Below, one piece after another: positions 1-7,363 of a DNA stretch of 33,293 nt; within the stretch, counting starts at the first letter, position 1; every line of letters begins with the position of its first letter. The notes beneath the pieces were generated by a model. The model did no database searches. It was not told where the DNA came from and saw only the letters and a program-made list of their open reading frames with translations. The DNA is from Pseudomonadota bacterium. GTDB taxonomy: Bacteria; Pseudomonadota; Alphaproteobacteria; Acetobacterales; Acetobacteraceae. A program made the translations under genes and the position numbers. The stretch spans positions 1 to 33,293 of the forward strand of contig JAKAZX010000001.1 in assembly GCA_021826485.1 (NCBI GenBank). Direction: 5' to 3'.

Positions 1-1
1 A

Positions 2-2260
2 GTGATGACGCCCGAAACCGCCGCGACACTGGGGATCGCGATTTCCTATCAGCATCCGGCGCTGCTGGACGATCTTTCGGTGCTGGAGAATCTGCGCGTG
101 GCGCTGCCCGCGAAGCTCTTTGCCGGCCGCCCGGTCCGCGAAACGGCGCGGGACATCCTGCGAACCATGATGCTGGACGTGCCGCTGCGCGCCCGTGGCG
201 ATTCGCTGACGGTGGCGCAGAAGCAGTTGCTGGAAATCGCCAAGGCGCTGGCGATCCGGCCGAAAGTGCTGATCCTGGACGAGCCGACCGCCTCGCTCGA
301 CCAGGAATCGACCGACATCCTGTTCCGCCGTATCCGCGAGGTGGTGCAGGCCGGCACGTCGGTGATCTACATCACTCATCGCATGGCCGAACTACGCCAG
401 ATCGCCCAACGCGTGACGGTGCTGCGCGACGGACGCGTCCAGGGCAGCGGGATGGTGCGGGACGTGACCGACCAGCATCTGCTGGGCATGATCGTCGGCC
501 GCACCCTCGGCTCGGCGTTTCCGCCCAAGGCTCCGGCAGGGCCGGCGGACGTGGTGCTGAAAGTCACGGGACTAAGCGGCCGGCGCTTTCACGACGTCGG
601 TTTCGAGGTCGCGCGCGGGCAGATCCTCGGCGTCGCCGGGGTGGCCGGCAACGGCCAGTCCGATCTGATGCGGGCGCTGGCGGGGCTGCAACCGTCGGAC
701 GGCGCGGTCGCGCTGAACGGGAAGGTGCTGACGCCGCGCGACCTGCTGCGGCACGCCGCCTTCATGCCCTCGGACCGGCATGCCGAGGGACTCGCTGCGG
801 GACTGACGGCGCGGGAGAATGCGGCGCTGGCGTCGTTGCCGAAATTCGCGACGAACGGTCTGGTCAGCCGCACGCGGGAAGTGGCGCAGGTCGGCGCGGC
901 CTTCGGCGCGCTCGCCGTCAAGGCGTCGTCGATCGATGCGCCGGTGCTCTCGCTGTCTGGCGGCAACCAGCAGAAGGTCGTCATGGCCCGCACGCTGCTG
1001 TCGGAGCCGGGGCTGATCGTGGCCGACGAGCCGACGCAGGGCGTCGATGTGGGTGCGCGGGCAGAAATCTATCGCATCCTGCGCGAAGTCTCGGCCAAAG
1101 GCACGCCGGTGATCGTCAATTCCTCCGACGCGGCGGAGCTGGAGGGGTTGTGCGACACGGTGATCGTGCTGTCGCGGGGCCATGTCGTGGAAACCCTGGC
1201 CGGTGCCGAGGTCGTCGAGGCGCGCATCGTCGCCGCCGCGGTGGGGGCCGAGACGCAGGCCGCCCATGGCGCCCCCGCTGCCGCGCCGCGCAACGGCTGG
1301 CGCCATTTCGTGCAGGCCGACAATGCGCCGGCAATCCCGCTGACCCTGGTGATCGTGGCGCTGGCCCTGTTCGGCTACAGCCAGAACCCGAACTATCTCT
1401 CGGCGTTCAACCTCGCCAACATCCTGGCACTGGCGGCCGCGCTCGGCTTCTTCGCGCTGGGACAGACGATCCCGCTGCTGCTCGCGGGCATCGACCTTTC
1501 GGTGGGGCCGCTGGCGGGATTGCTGGTGGTGATCGCGTCGTTCTTCATCAATGACGGGCAGAGCGTGGCGACGATCGCGGCGGGCTTTGCCCTGATGGCG
1601 GGCGGCGCGCTGGCAGTCGGCACAATCAACGGGCTGCTGATCCGCTACGCGAATTTCACGCCGATCGCGGCGACGCTTGCGATGTATATCGGCCTGCAGG
1701 GATGCAGCTTCCTGCTGCGCGACGGGCCGGGAGGCTATATCAACAACGACATCGTTGCCGTCATCAATGCGCAGATCGGCCCGCTGCCGGTCGCGCTGAT
1801 CGCGCTGGTGGCAGTCGCCGTGATCGGCGAGATTGCGTTGCGGCGGCTGCGGGCCGGGTGGCGGCTACGTGCCACCGGGTCGGACGAGGACGTGGCGCGC
1901 CGCATCGGCGTGCCGGTCGATCGCACCATCGTGCTCGGCTATATCGGCGCCGCGCTGCTGACCGCCGCCGGCGCGATCATGCTGATGGCGCAGATCGGCG
2001 TGGGCGACCCGCGGCAGGGCGTGAACTATACGCTGTCGAGCATCACGGCGGTGGTGCTGGGCGGCACCAGCCTGCGCGGCGGCCGGGGAACGTTTCTGGG
2101 CACCGTGCTGGGCGCGCTGCTGCTGACGGAGGTGCTGAACATCGTCGCCTTCATCGGCCTGTCGCAGACGTATCAGTACGTCTTCCAGGGCGCACTGATC
2201 CTGACCGCGGCGGTGTTGTATTCCACCGTGCGCGGCCGCGCCGCAGCGACGGCGGCCTGA
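2..2260 (+). CDS. Ribose-type sugar ABC transporter, ATPase-permease fusion (5' partial)
   Basis: Inner-membrane sugar importer subunit combining RbsA-like and RbsC-like parts in one chain. The frame is open at the left edge, so the start and the first Walker A are outside the window. Visible order: first ATPase domain with signature LTVAQKQ (about residue 69) and Walker B LILDEPTAS (about 91); second ATPase domain with the K-less P-loop normal for RbsA second domains (GVAGNGQS, about 214), signature LSLSGGNQQK (about 317) and Walker B VADEPTQGVD (about 340); a short Ala/Pro-rich linker (about 420-432); then a full-length BPD_transp_2 permease with the hallmark GIDLSVG (about 497) and several hydrophobic spans. 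No stop or frameshift separates the parts. A binding protein is not seen and may lie to the left. The stop abuts the stop of the convergent regulator gene. The family call is secure; the sugar is unknown. Confidence 0.93.
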   Translation: MMTPETAATLGIAISYQHPALLDDLSVLENLRVALPAKLFAGRPVRETARDILRTMMLDVPLRARGDSLTVAQKQLLEIAKALAIRPKVLILDEPTASLDQESTDILFRRIREVVQAGTSVIYITHRMAELRQIAQRVTVLRDGRVQGSGMVRDVTDQHLLGMIVGRTLGSAFPPKAPAGPADVVLKVTGLSGRRFHDVGFEVARGQILGVAGVAGNGQSDLMRALAGLQPSDGAVALNGKVLTPRDLLRHAAFMPSDRHAEGLAAGLTARENAALASLPKFATNGLVSRTREVAQVGAAFGALAVKASSIDAPVLSLSGGNQQKVVMARTLLSEPGLIVADEPTQGVDVGARAEIYRILREVSAKGTPVIVNSSDAAELEGLCDTVIVLSRGHVVETLAGAEVVEARIVAAAVGAETQAAHGAPAAAPRNGWRHFVQADNAPAIPLTLVIVALALFGYSQNPNYLSAFNLANILALAAALGFFALGQTIPLLLAGIDLSVGPLAGLLVVIASFFINDGQSVATIAAGFALMAGGALAVGTINGLLIRYANFTPIAATLAMYIGLQGCSFLLRDGPGGYINNDIVAVINAQIGPLPVALIALVAVAVIGEIALRRLRAGWRLRATGSDEDVARRIGVPVDRTIVLGYIGAALLTAAGAIMLMAQIGVGDPRQGVNYTLSSITAVVLGGTSLRGGRGTFLGTVLGALLLTEVLNIVAFIGLSQTYQYVFQGALILTAAVLYSTVRGRAAATAA

Positions 2261-2266
2261 TCAGGC
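2255..2266. repeat. 12-bp perfect palindrome spanning two abutting convergent stop codons
   Basis: GCCTGATCAGGC is its own reverse complement. Its centre TGATCA supplies the TGA of the plus-strand transporter (2258-2260) and the TGA of the minus-strand gene (2261-2263). It has no loop and no T-tract, so it is not a convincing intrinsic terminator. Confidence 0.6.
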
Positions 2267-3997
2267 GGCAAGCGTATCCCGCGGCGTCGCACGCTCGCGG
2301 ATGCAGCGATACGCGGCAGCCTCGGCATCCGCCAGGGCGCGCTTCGGCGGCTTGTCTTCGAAGACGGCCGCGAACACCTCGTTGCCGAGGATGCGCTCGA
2401 TCTCGATATACTCGCGCACCGGGGGCCGGGACCAGGTGTTCAGTTCATTGCGCCGGGCCATGCGGTCCACGAAGCTGACGATCGGCGAGGAGGCGAGCGC
2501 CTCCGGATCGGCGCAGACGGAGAACCGCGGCGCGACGGGGAAGCCGTTCTTGACGTGCGCCTTCATCGCTTCGGGCGACGCCATCCAGGCGATGGCATTG
2601 ACGATCTCGCGCTTGCGGTCGGCGCTCACATAGGTCGGGATGGTCAGCAGGAAGCCCCCCACGGGCGCCGTCGCCTGGCGTCCCTTCAGCACCGGCGGCG
2701 TCAGGTAGGTCACCCGCCGCTTCACGCGCGAACTCAGCTCGTGTTCCAGCCGCGCGGCGCGCATGGTCCACGCGTAGCTCATCGCCGCGTGGCCGGACAT
2801 GAAGCAGTCCAGGTTGCGCTCGGCATCGAACGTCTCGACCCCCGGTGGCGAGACCTCGGCCAACTGGCGCATGTAGTGCAGCGCCGCCAGCCCCTCCTCG
2901 CTGTTGATGCGCAGTTGCAGGTTCTGCGTGTCCAGGGCATCCAGCCAGTTCTCCGTCCGGCGCGGCAGTTCCAGCACCGAACCCTGCGAGGAGGCCAGGA
3001 AGAACATGAAGGCGTGCGCGATGGTCATGCCCCGCGCGCCATTCCAACTGATGCCGTACTGCTGGCGCTCGGGCCGGTGCAGCGCGCGGGCGGCGGCGAT
3101 CGTCTCCTCGAACGTCCGCGGATACGCGAGTTGCGCCGCCTCGAACAGATCGCGGCGCGCGGTGAGGATTTCCACCGTGCAGTAGATGGGAATCCCGTAT
3201 TGCCGCCCGTTCCATCGCCCGGTGGCCCAGACCGAGGGATGGAAATCCAGCGGATTGATCGGGACATGCGGCAATACGCCGTCCAGAGGTGCCAGCAGCC
3301 CGGCATCGGCGAACCGGCCGAGCCAGGGCATATTGACGGCGACCACGTCATAGGCCGTTGCGGGGTCGCTCAGCGCGATTTCGGCCTGCGTCAGCAATTC
3401 CGGCAGCGGGCGCAGATCGAAGCTGCTCTTGCGGCCGATATCGTTGCGAAAGTCCGACCACATGTTGCGCATGCTGGCGAAGTAATTGTCGTCGTGCAGC
3501 AGGAAATGGAGGTTTCGGAGGGCGGCGGAGCTGATCTCGCCACCCTGCAGCGGCGCGATGATGTGGGCAGCGAAATACGAGCCGCCGAAATAATACTCGT
3601 CGGTCTCGGCACCCGATCGCAGACCGAAGGTCTTCGCGAGGTGCGCCTTCACCTTCGTCGCATAGTCGATGAACTCGTTCACCAGCCGGTCGCTGGGGAC
3701 AAGGAAGCAGGTCTTGTGCTTCGGCCCGCGCGGCACACGGTCGATCAGCCCCTTGTCGATCATCCGCGTGATCAGCCGGTTGCCGGTTCCCCAGCTTGCC
3801 TTCGACAGCTCGATCATCGTCGACATATCGACCGGCCGCTGCTGCAGATGGCTGTCGATCAGCTCCAGCACCATGTTCCAGTAGATGTCGGGCTTCGCAT
3901 CCGGGATGCCGGCATCGAAGGGCTGGCGAATCTTGCGCAGGAAGTCGATCACGCGCGACAGCTCGTGGTCGGACAGGTTTCGGGTCGATCGTGTCAT
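2261..3997 (-). CDS. Winged-HTH regulator fused to a cytoplasmic family-1 solute-binding-protein domain
   Basis: Predicted 578 aa. The ATG at 3997 is preceded by a strong purine-rich site (GGGAGGGAGGGAC), although the frame stays open further upstream through the dehydrogenase gene. Residues about 38-102 look like a MarR/PadR-type winged helix (helices around ELIDSHLQQ, STMIELS, GNRLITRMIDKGLI, then a basic wing PRGPKHK). A helical linker follows (103-125). From about residue 162 to the end the chain reads as an SBP_bac_1 sugar-binding protein: the strand-helix opening, VVAVNMPWLGRFADAGLLAPLD, the WNGRQYGIPI hinge, VNAIAWMASPEAMKAH, and the C-terminal helix. There is no signal peptide or lipobox, so the binding domain should be cytoplasmic and serve as a ligand sensor. 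It lies 26 nt downstream of the dehydrogenase gene, faces the sugar transporter, and probably controls this locus through the palindrome at 5011-5029. The domain calls are by eye. Confidence 0.85.
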   Translation of the reverse strand: MTRSTRNLSDHELSRVIDFLRKIRQPFDAGIPDAKPDIYWNMVLELIDSHLQQRPVDMSTMIELSKASWGTGNRLITRMIDKGLIDRVPRGPKHKTCFLVPSDRLVNEFIDYATKVKAHLAKTFGLRSGAETDEYYFGGSYFAAHIIAPLQGGEISSAALRNLHFLLHDDNYFASMRNMWSDFRNDIGRKSSFDLRPLPELLTQAEIALSDPATAYDVVAVNMPWLGRFADAGLLAPLDGVLPHVPINPLDFHPSVWATGRWNGRQYGIPIYCTVEILTARRDLFEAAQLAYPRTFEETIAAARALHRPERQQYGISWNGARGMTIAHAFMFFLASSQGSVLELPRRTENWLDALDTQNLQLRINSEEGLAALHYMRQLAEVSPPGVETFDAERNLDCFMSGHAAMSYAWTMRAARLEHELSSRVKRRVTYLTPPVLKGRQATAPVGGFLLTIPTYVSADRKREIVNAIAWMASPEAMKAHVKNGFPVAPRFSVCADPEALASSPIVSFVDRMARRNELNTWSRPPVREYIEIERILGNEVFAAVFEDKPPKRALADAEAAAYRCIRERATPRDTLAA

Positions 3998-4023
3998 GTC
4001 CCTCCCTCCCGCGCGTGGCGGTG

Positions 4024-4941
4024 TCAGGCGTTCATGTCGAGCCCGCACGCCATGCGCATCCACTCCACCAGCGCGAAGAAGTCCTTCTCCGCATAGCCGG
4101 CATTGGCCGCCGCGGTATACTGTTGCAGGATCAGGTTGGTGGCGAACATCGGCACGTGCTGGGTGCGCCCGGCCTCGGTGATCAGGGTGAAATCCTTGCG
4201 CATCTGCACGACGGAGAAGGCGGGGCTGAAATCGCGCTGGGCGATCATGTCCTGCTTGTAGCGGATCAGCGGCGAGGCGACGGCGCTGTCGGCGATCACC
4301 GACATCATCTGCTGGTCGCTGAGACCGCCGGTCGCGCCGAGCGCCAGCGCCTCCGCAAGGATAGCGGACGTGGCGCCGACCAGCGTGTTCAGCACCAGCT
4401 TCATGTAGCGCGCCTCCTCCCCGGGACCGAGGAAGAATTTCTGGGTAGTGAGCAGGTCGAGGAACGGGGCGGCCGTTTCCCATGCCGCGGCGTCGCCGGA
4501 GGCAAGTGCCGTCAGCGATCCCGCCCGCGCCAGCGCGGTGCTGCCGGAAATCGGGCACCGCAGATAGCCCACGCCGCGGCGGGCAAGGTCGTCCGCCACG
4601 CGCCGCGATACGTCGGGGGAAACGGTGCTCATCTCGACCAGCACCGCGCGGGCGCTGACGCGGGTGAGGAAATTGCCGCGCTCCTCGGCGCTGTACACCA
4701 CCTCCTGCAGAACGGCGTCGTTCGGTATCGTGGAGAAGATCAGGCCACAGTTTGCCGCGAGGTCGCCGGCCGTGGCCGCCACCTGCGCACCGCGCGCAAC
4801 CAGGCTGGCCCGGTTCTCGGCAACTGGGTCGCAGATGGTCAGCCGATATCCCGCCTCCAGTAAGCGCGTTGCCATCGGGTTGCCCATTTTCCCTACGCCG
4901 ATCCAGCCGATGCCAGCCCCGATGCCCTCAGCCTTTGCCAC
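4024..4941 (-). CDS. 3-hydroxyisobutyrate/6-phosphogluconate dehydrogenase-family NAD(P) oxidoreductase
   Basis: Predicted 305 aa beta-hydroxyacid dehydrogenase (HIBADH/GarR/GlxR type), which oxidises or reduces a 3-hydroxy acid in the cytoplasm. The N-terminal Rossmann motif GxGxxG appears as GVGKMG (about residues 15-20). The central IFSTIPND and the substrate-site segment PISGS (130-134) fit the family, with SGS replacing the usual SGG. The catalytic lysine lies in the GPG...K...N pattern (K181, N185). I chose the GTG at 4941 because AGGGG lies 6 nt upstream and it gives a normal family length; an ATG at 5019 would add 26 residues ahead of the Rossmann fold. It is the first gene of a two-gene operon with the wHTH-SBP regulator. 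Substrate unknown; a tartronate-semialdehyde or hydroxyisobutyrate-like acid is possible. Confidence 0.88.
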   Translation of the reverse strand: MAKAEGIGAGIGWIGVGKMGNPMATRLLEAGYRLTICDPVAENRASLVARGAQVAATAGDLAANCGLIFSTIPNDAVLQEVVYSAEERGNFLTRVSARAVLVEMSTVSPDVSRRVADDLARRGVGYLRCPISGSTALARAGSLTALASGDAAAWETAAPFLDLLTTQKFFLGPGEEARYMKLVLNTLVGATSAILAEALALGATGGLSDQQMMSVIADSAVASPLIRYKQDMIAQRDFSPAFSVVQMRKDFTLITEAGRTQHVPMFATNLILQQYTAAANAGYAEKDFFALVEWMRMACGLDMNA

Positions 4942-5010
4942 GACGAACCCCTGGATGATTGCCCTGCGACCCCGCAGACTACCTGCCCGCAACCCCCTGC
5001 GCGAGCGTGA

Positions 5011-5029
5011 TTCATCCAAACTGGATGAA
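5011..5029. promoter_or_regulatory. 19-bp palindrome, candidate operator
   Basis: TTCATCCA-AAC-TGGATGAA has perfect 8-bp arms and a 3-nt spacer. It lies in the 252-bp gap between the divergent dehydrogenase (minus) and MDR dehydrogenase (plus) genes. Related half-sites occur nearby: TTCATTCA at 5064-5071 and TGGATGAT at 4952-4959, each 7 of 8. The wHTH-SBP protein encoded next door is the natural candidate to bind it. No well-scoring -35/-10 pair is visible on either strand here. Confidence 0.6.
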
Positions 5030-5193
5030 ATTGGGGAATTTGCACAAGACCGCTCTGCTAGAGTTCATTCATACCGAGGCTATCTCGGGGAGTGGGGGCG
5101 CCCGATCGTCCGCCGCACGGTTGAATTGCGCGTGATCGCGTCCGGCCGCCCCGCCCTGTCGGATAATGCCGCGGAACCGGAGAGGACACGACC

Positions 5194-6261
5194 ATGCGCG
5201 CCGTTCGCTTCCACGCTGCCCGGGATATCCGTGTCGAGGACGTTGCCCCGCCACCGGATGCTCTGGGCGCGGACGATGTGCTGATCGAACCGTTCTGCAC
5301 CGGCATCTGCGGCACCGACCTGCACGAATACGTCGCGGGCCCGATCGTCACCCCGGTGGCGCCCCATGTGTTCACCGGCGCCACCAACCCGCAAATTCTC
5401 GGACACGAGTTTTCCGCCCGGGTCAAGAAGGTGGGAGCGGCTGTCCGCCACGTGACGCCGGGCGACCGCATCTCCATCCAGCCGCTGCTGTTCCCGCGCG
5501 ACGACTATTACGGCAAGCGCGGGCTGTATCACCTGTCGCCGAAAATGGGCTGCGTGGGACTGAGCTGGGCCTGGGGCGGGATGGCGGAGCAGGCGGTGAT
5601 CAAGGACTACAATGCCCAGCCGATCCCCGATGCCCTGACCGATGAGCAGGCGGCGATGATCGAGCCGGCGGCGGTGGCGATGTACGGCGTGGACCGCGGG
5701 GGCGTGCAGGCCGGTTCGACCGTGCTAATCTCGGGCGTGGGGCCGATCGGCGCGCTGACGGTGCTGGCGGCCAAGGCTGCCGGAGCGGCGCTGATCATTG
5801 TGGCCGAACCGAACCCCAACCGCCGCCGCATGATCGCGGAGATTGCGCCCGGCGTCGTTACCGTCGATCCGCGGTCACAGGATTTGCAGGAGGTCGTGCG
5901 CGATCTGACCGAAGAAGGCGTGGGCGTCGATGTGGCCCTCGAATGCGTCGGGCTGGAGGCGTCGCTGAATGCATGCTCGAACGCGGTGCGGCGCCAGGGC
6001 CGGGTGGTGCAGGTTGGCCTGCACGTCAAGCGCGCCAGCATCGATGCCATGCAATGGGCGCTGAAGGACCTGACGCTGGAGGCAACCTGGTGCTACCCGG
6101 TGCAGGTCTGGCCGCGCATCGCCCGGCTGATCGCCTCCGGCGCCTTTCCGGTGGAAAAGGTGATCACCGCACGCATCGATGCGGCCGACGTCGTGGCGAA
6201 GGGGTTCGAGGCACTGCTCGACCCCGCCGGGAATCATCTCAAGATTCTCGTGCGGACCTGA
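5194..6261 (+). CDS. Butanediol-dehydrogenase-like MDR zinc alcohol dehydrogenase lacking the structural zinc site
   Basis: Predicted 355 aa medium-chain dehydrogenase of the (R,R)-butanediol/sorbitol/threonine dehydrogenase group, acting on a secondary alcohol or polyol with NAD(P). Catalytic zinc ligands are visible: C39 (TGICGTDLHEY), H71 and E72 (LGHEFS) and E157 (IEPAA). The cofactor motif is GVGPIG (181-186). The lobe that normally carries four cysteines for structural zinc (about residues 95-120) is rewritten as a Phe/Pro/Tyr-rich loop with only C120. The ATG has GAGAGG 8 nt upstream. It is the first gene of a plus-strand operon with the dioxygenase and a Gfo/Idh/MocA gene, and is divergent from the dehydrogenase-regulator operon. 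The true substrate is not deducible. Confidence 0.9.
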   Translation: MRAVRFHAARDIRVEDVAPPPDALGADDVLIEPFCTGICGTDLHEYVAGPIVTPVAPHVFTGATNPQILGHEFSARVKKVGAAVRHVTPGDRISIQPLLFPRDDYYGKRGLYHLSPKMGCVGLSWAWGGMAEQAVIKDYNAQPIPDALTDEQAAMIEPAAVAMYGVDRGGVQAGSTVLISGVGPIGALTVLAAKAAGAALIIVAEPNPNRRRMIAEIAPGVVTVDPRSQDLQEVVRDLTEEGVGVDVALECVGLEASLNACSNAVRRQGRVVQVGLHVKRASIDAMQWALKDLTLEATWCYPVQVWPRIARLIASGAFPVEKVITARIDAADVVAKGFEALLDPAGNHLKILVRT

Positions 6262-6417
6262 GCTTCTGGCGACCGGTGCCGCTTCCGGGGCGGACCGCGT
6301 CGTGCCGCACGGCGGCGGATTGACCATCGGGTTGGAAATCTGCATGGCACAGCGCAGTTTATGCGCCGATGGAGCGGGCCTGGGCCGGGATGCGGCCGGA
6401 ATGAGAAGGGACCATTG

Positions 6418-7257
6418 ATGAGGTACTTCACTGAGGCGAATTCGATCGAGGTGGTGAATGCCCGTATCGACGATTCCGCATCGCCGCGACTCCGCCAGGT
6501 GATGACCGCGCTGGTCCGGCACCTCCACGATTTCGTCCGGGAGGTTGAGCTGACGCAGGAGGAGTGGGACATCGCCATCGATTTCCTGACCAGGACCGGC
6601 CAGATGTGCAGCGAGCAGCGGCAGGAGTTCATCCTTCTGTCCGACGTCCTCGGCGTCTCCATGCTGACCGATGCGATCAACAACCGCCGCCCGCCGGGCG
6701 CCACCGAAAACACGGTCTTCGGACCGTTCCACGTCGCCGATGCGCCGATGCGGCAGATGGGCGACAGCATCACCCTGGACGGCAAGGGCGAGACCTGCCT
6801 CTATGTCGGCCGGGTGCTCGATCTGGACGGCAATCCGGTCGCGGGGGCGCATATCGACGTATGGTCGGACAATGCCGAGGGCTTTTACTCCGTCCAGCAG
6901 CCCGGTATCCAGGAGAAGTGGAACAACCGCGGCATTTTCGTGACCGGGGCGGACGGGAAGTACGAATTCATCGGCATCAAGCCCGTCAGCTACCCGATCC
7001 CGGACGACGGCCCGGTGGGCAAGCTGCTTGCGGCACTGGGACGCCATCCGCACCGTCCGGCGCACATGCACTTCCTGGTGACGGCGCCCGGCTATCAGCG
7101 GCTCGTCACGCATACGTTCGTTGGGGACGATCCGTGGATCGAGTCCGATGCGGTCTTCGGCGTGAAATCGACCTTGATCGCGCCGTTCGAGAAGGTGCGC
7201 GACGGCCGGACGGCGTGGCGTTCCCACTATGACTTCGTGCTGACACCCCTGGGATAG
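6418..7257 (+). CDS. Intradiol ring-cleavage dioxygenase (hydroxyquinol/catechol 1,2-dioxygenase type)
   Basis: Predicted 279 aa non-haem Fe(III) enzyme that cleaves a catecholic ring between the two hydroxyls to a muconate or maleylacetate-type product. Residues about 20-95 match the catechol-dioxygenase N-terminal helical domain, and the beta core follows ENTVFGPF (97-104). All four expected iron ligands are present: Y157 (AEGFYS), Y192 (VSYPIPDDGPVG), H216 and H218 (HRPAHMH). The pattern and length resemble hydroxyquinol dioxygenases more than classical CatA, but the choice is not certain from sequence reading. The ATG has AAGGGA about 8 nt upstream. It sits 156 bp after the MDR gene, in a sugar-transport and oxidoreductase neighbourhood without other obvious aromatic-pathway genes such as a maleylacetate reductase. 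Confidence 0.9.
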   Translation: MRYFTEANSIEVVNARIDDSASPRLRQVMTALVRHLHDFVREVELTQEEWDIAIDFLTRTGQMCSEQRQEFILLSDVLGVSMLTDAINNRRPPGATENTVFGPFHVADAPMRQMGDSITLDGKGETCLYVGRVLDLDGNPVAGAHIDVWSDNAEGFYSVQQPGIQEKWNNRGIFVTGADGKYEFIGIKPVSYPIPDDGPVGKLLAALGRHPHRPAHMHFLVTAPGYQRLVTHTFVGDDPWIESDAVFGVKSTLIAPFEKVRDGRTAWRSHYDFVLTPLG

Positions 7258-7363
7258 TCGTCCCGCTGCGGCCGGCGGATCGCGACATTGGGTGAAGCTG
7301 GCGCCGGCCGCCGGCGTCAATGATGGCGCCGCGTGATCTGTGGCAGGGAGGTTCCAGGGAGCG

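Noticed and set aside
2555..4096. 513-codon plus-strand open frame opposite the wHTH-SBP gene
   Set aside because: Arg/Gln/His-rich shadow frame with no family resemblance.
5030..5060. Sigma-54-like pattern (TGG...TTGC) near the palindrome
   Set aside because: Spacing between GG and GC is 7 nt, not the required 10.
6320..6348. Possible internal promoter before the dioxygenase gene (TTGACC, then CATGGC after 17 nt)
   Set aside because: The -10 matches only 2 of 6 and nothing else supports it; co-transcription from upstream is simpler.
7270..7320. GC-rich inverted repeats (CCGGC/GCCGG) between the dioxygenase and Gfo/Idh/MocA genes as a terminator
   Set aside because: Such repeats are expected by chance at this GC content, the loop is long and no T-run follows.
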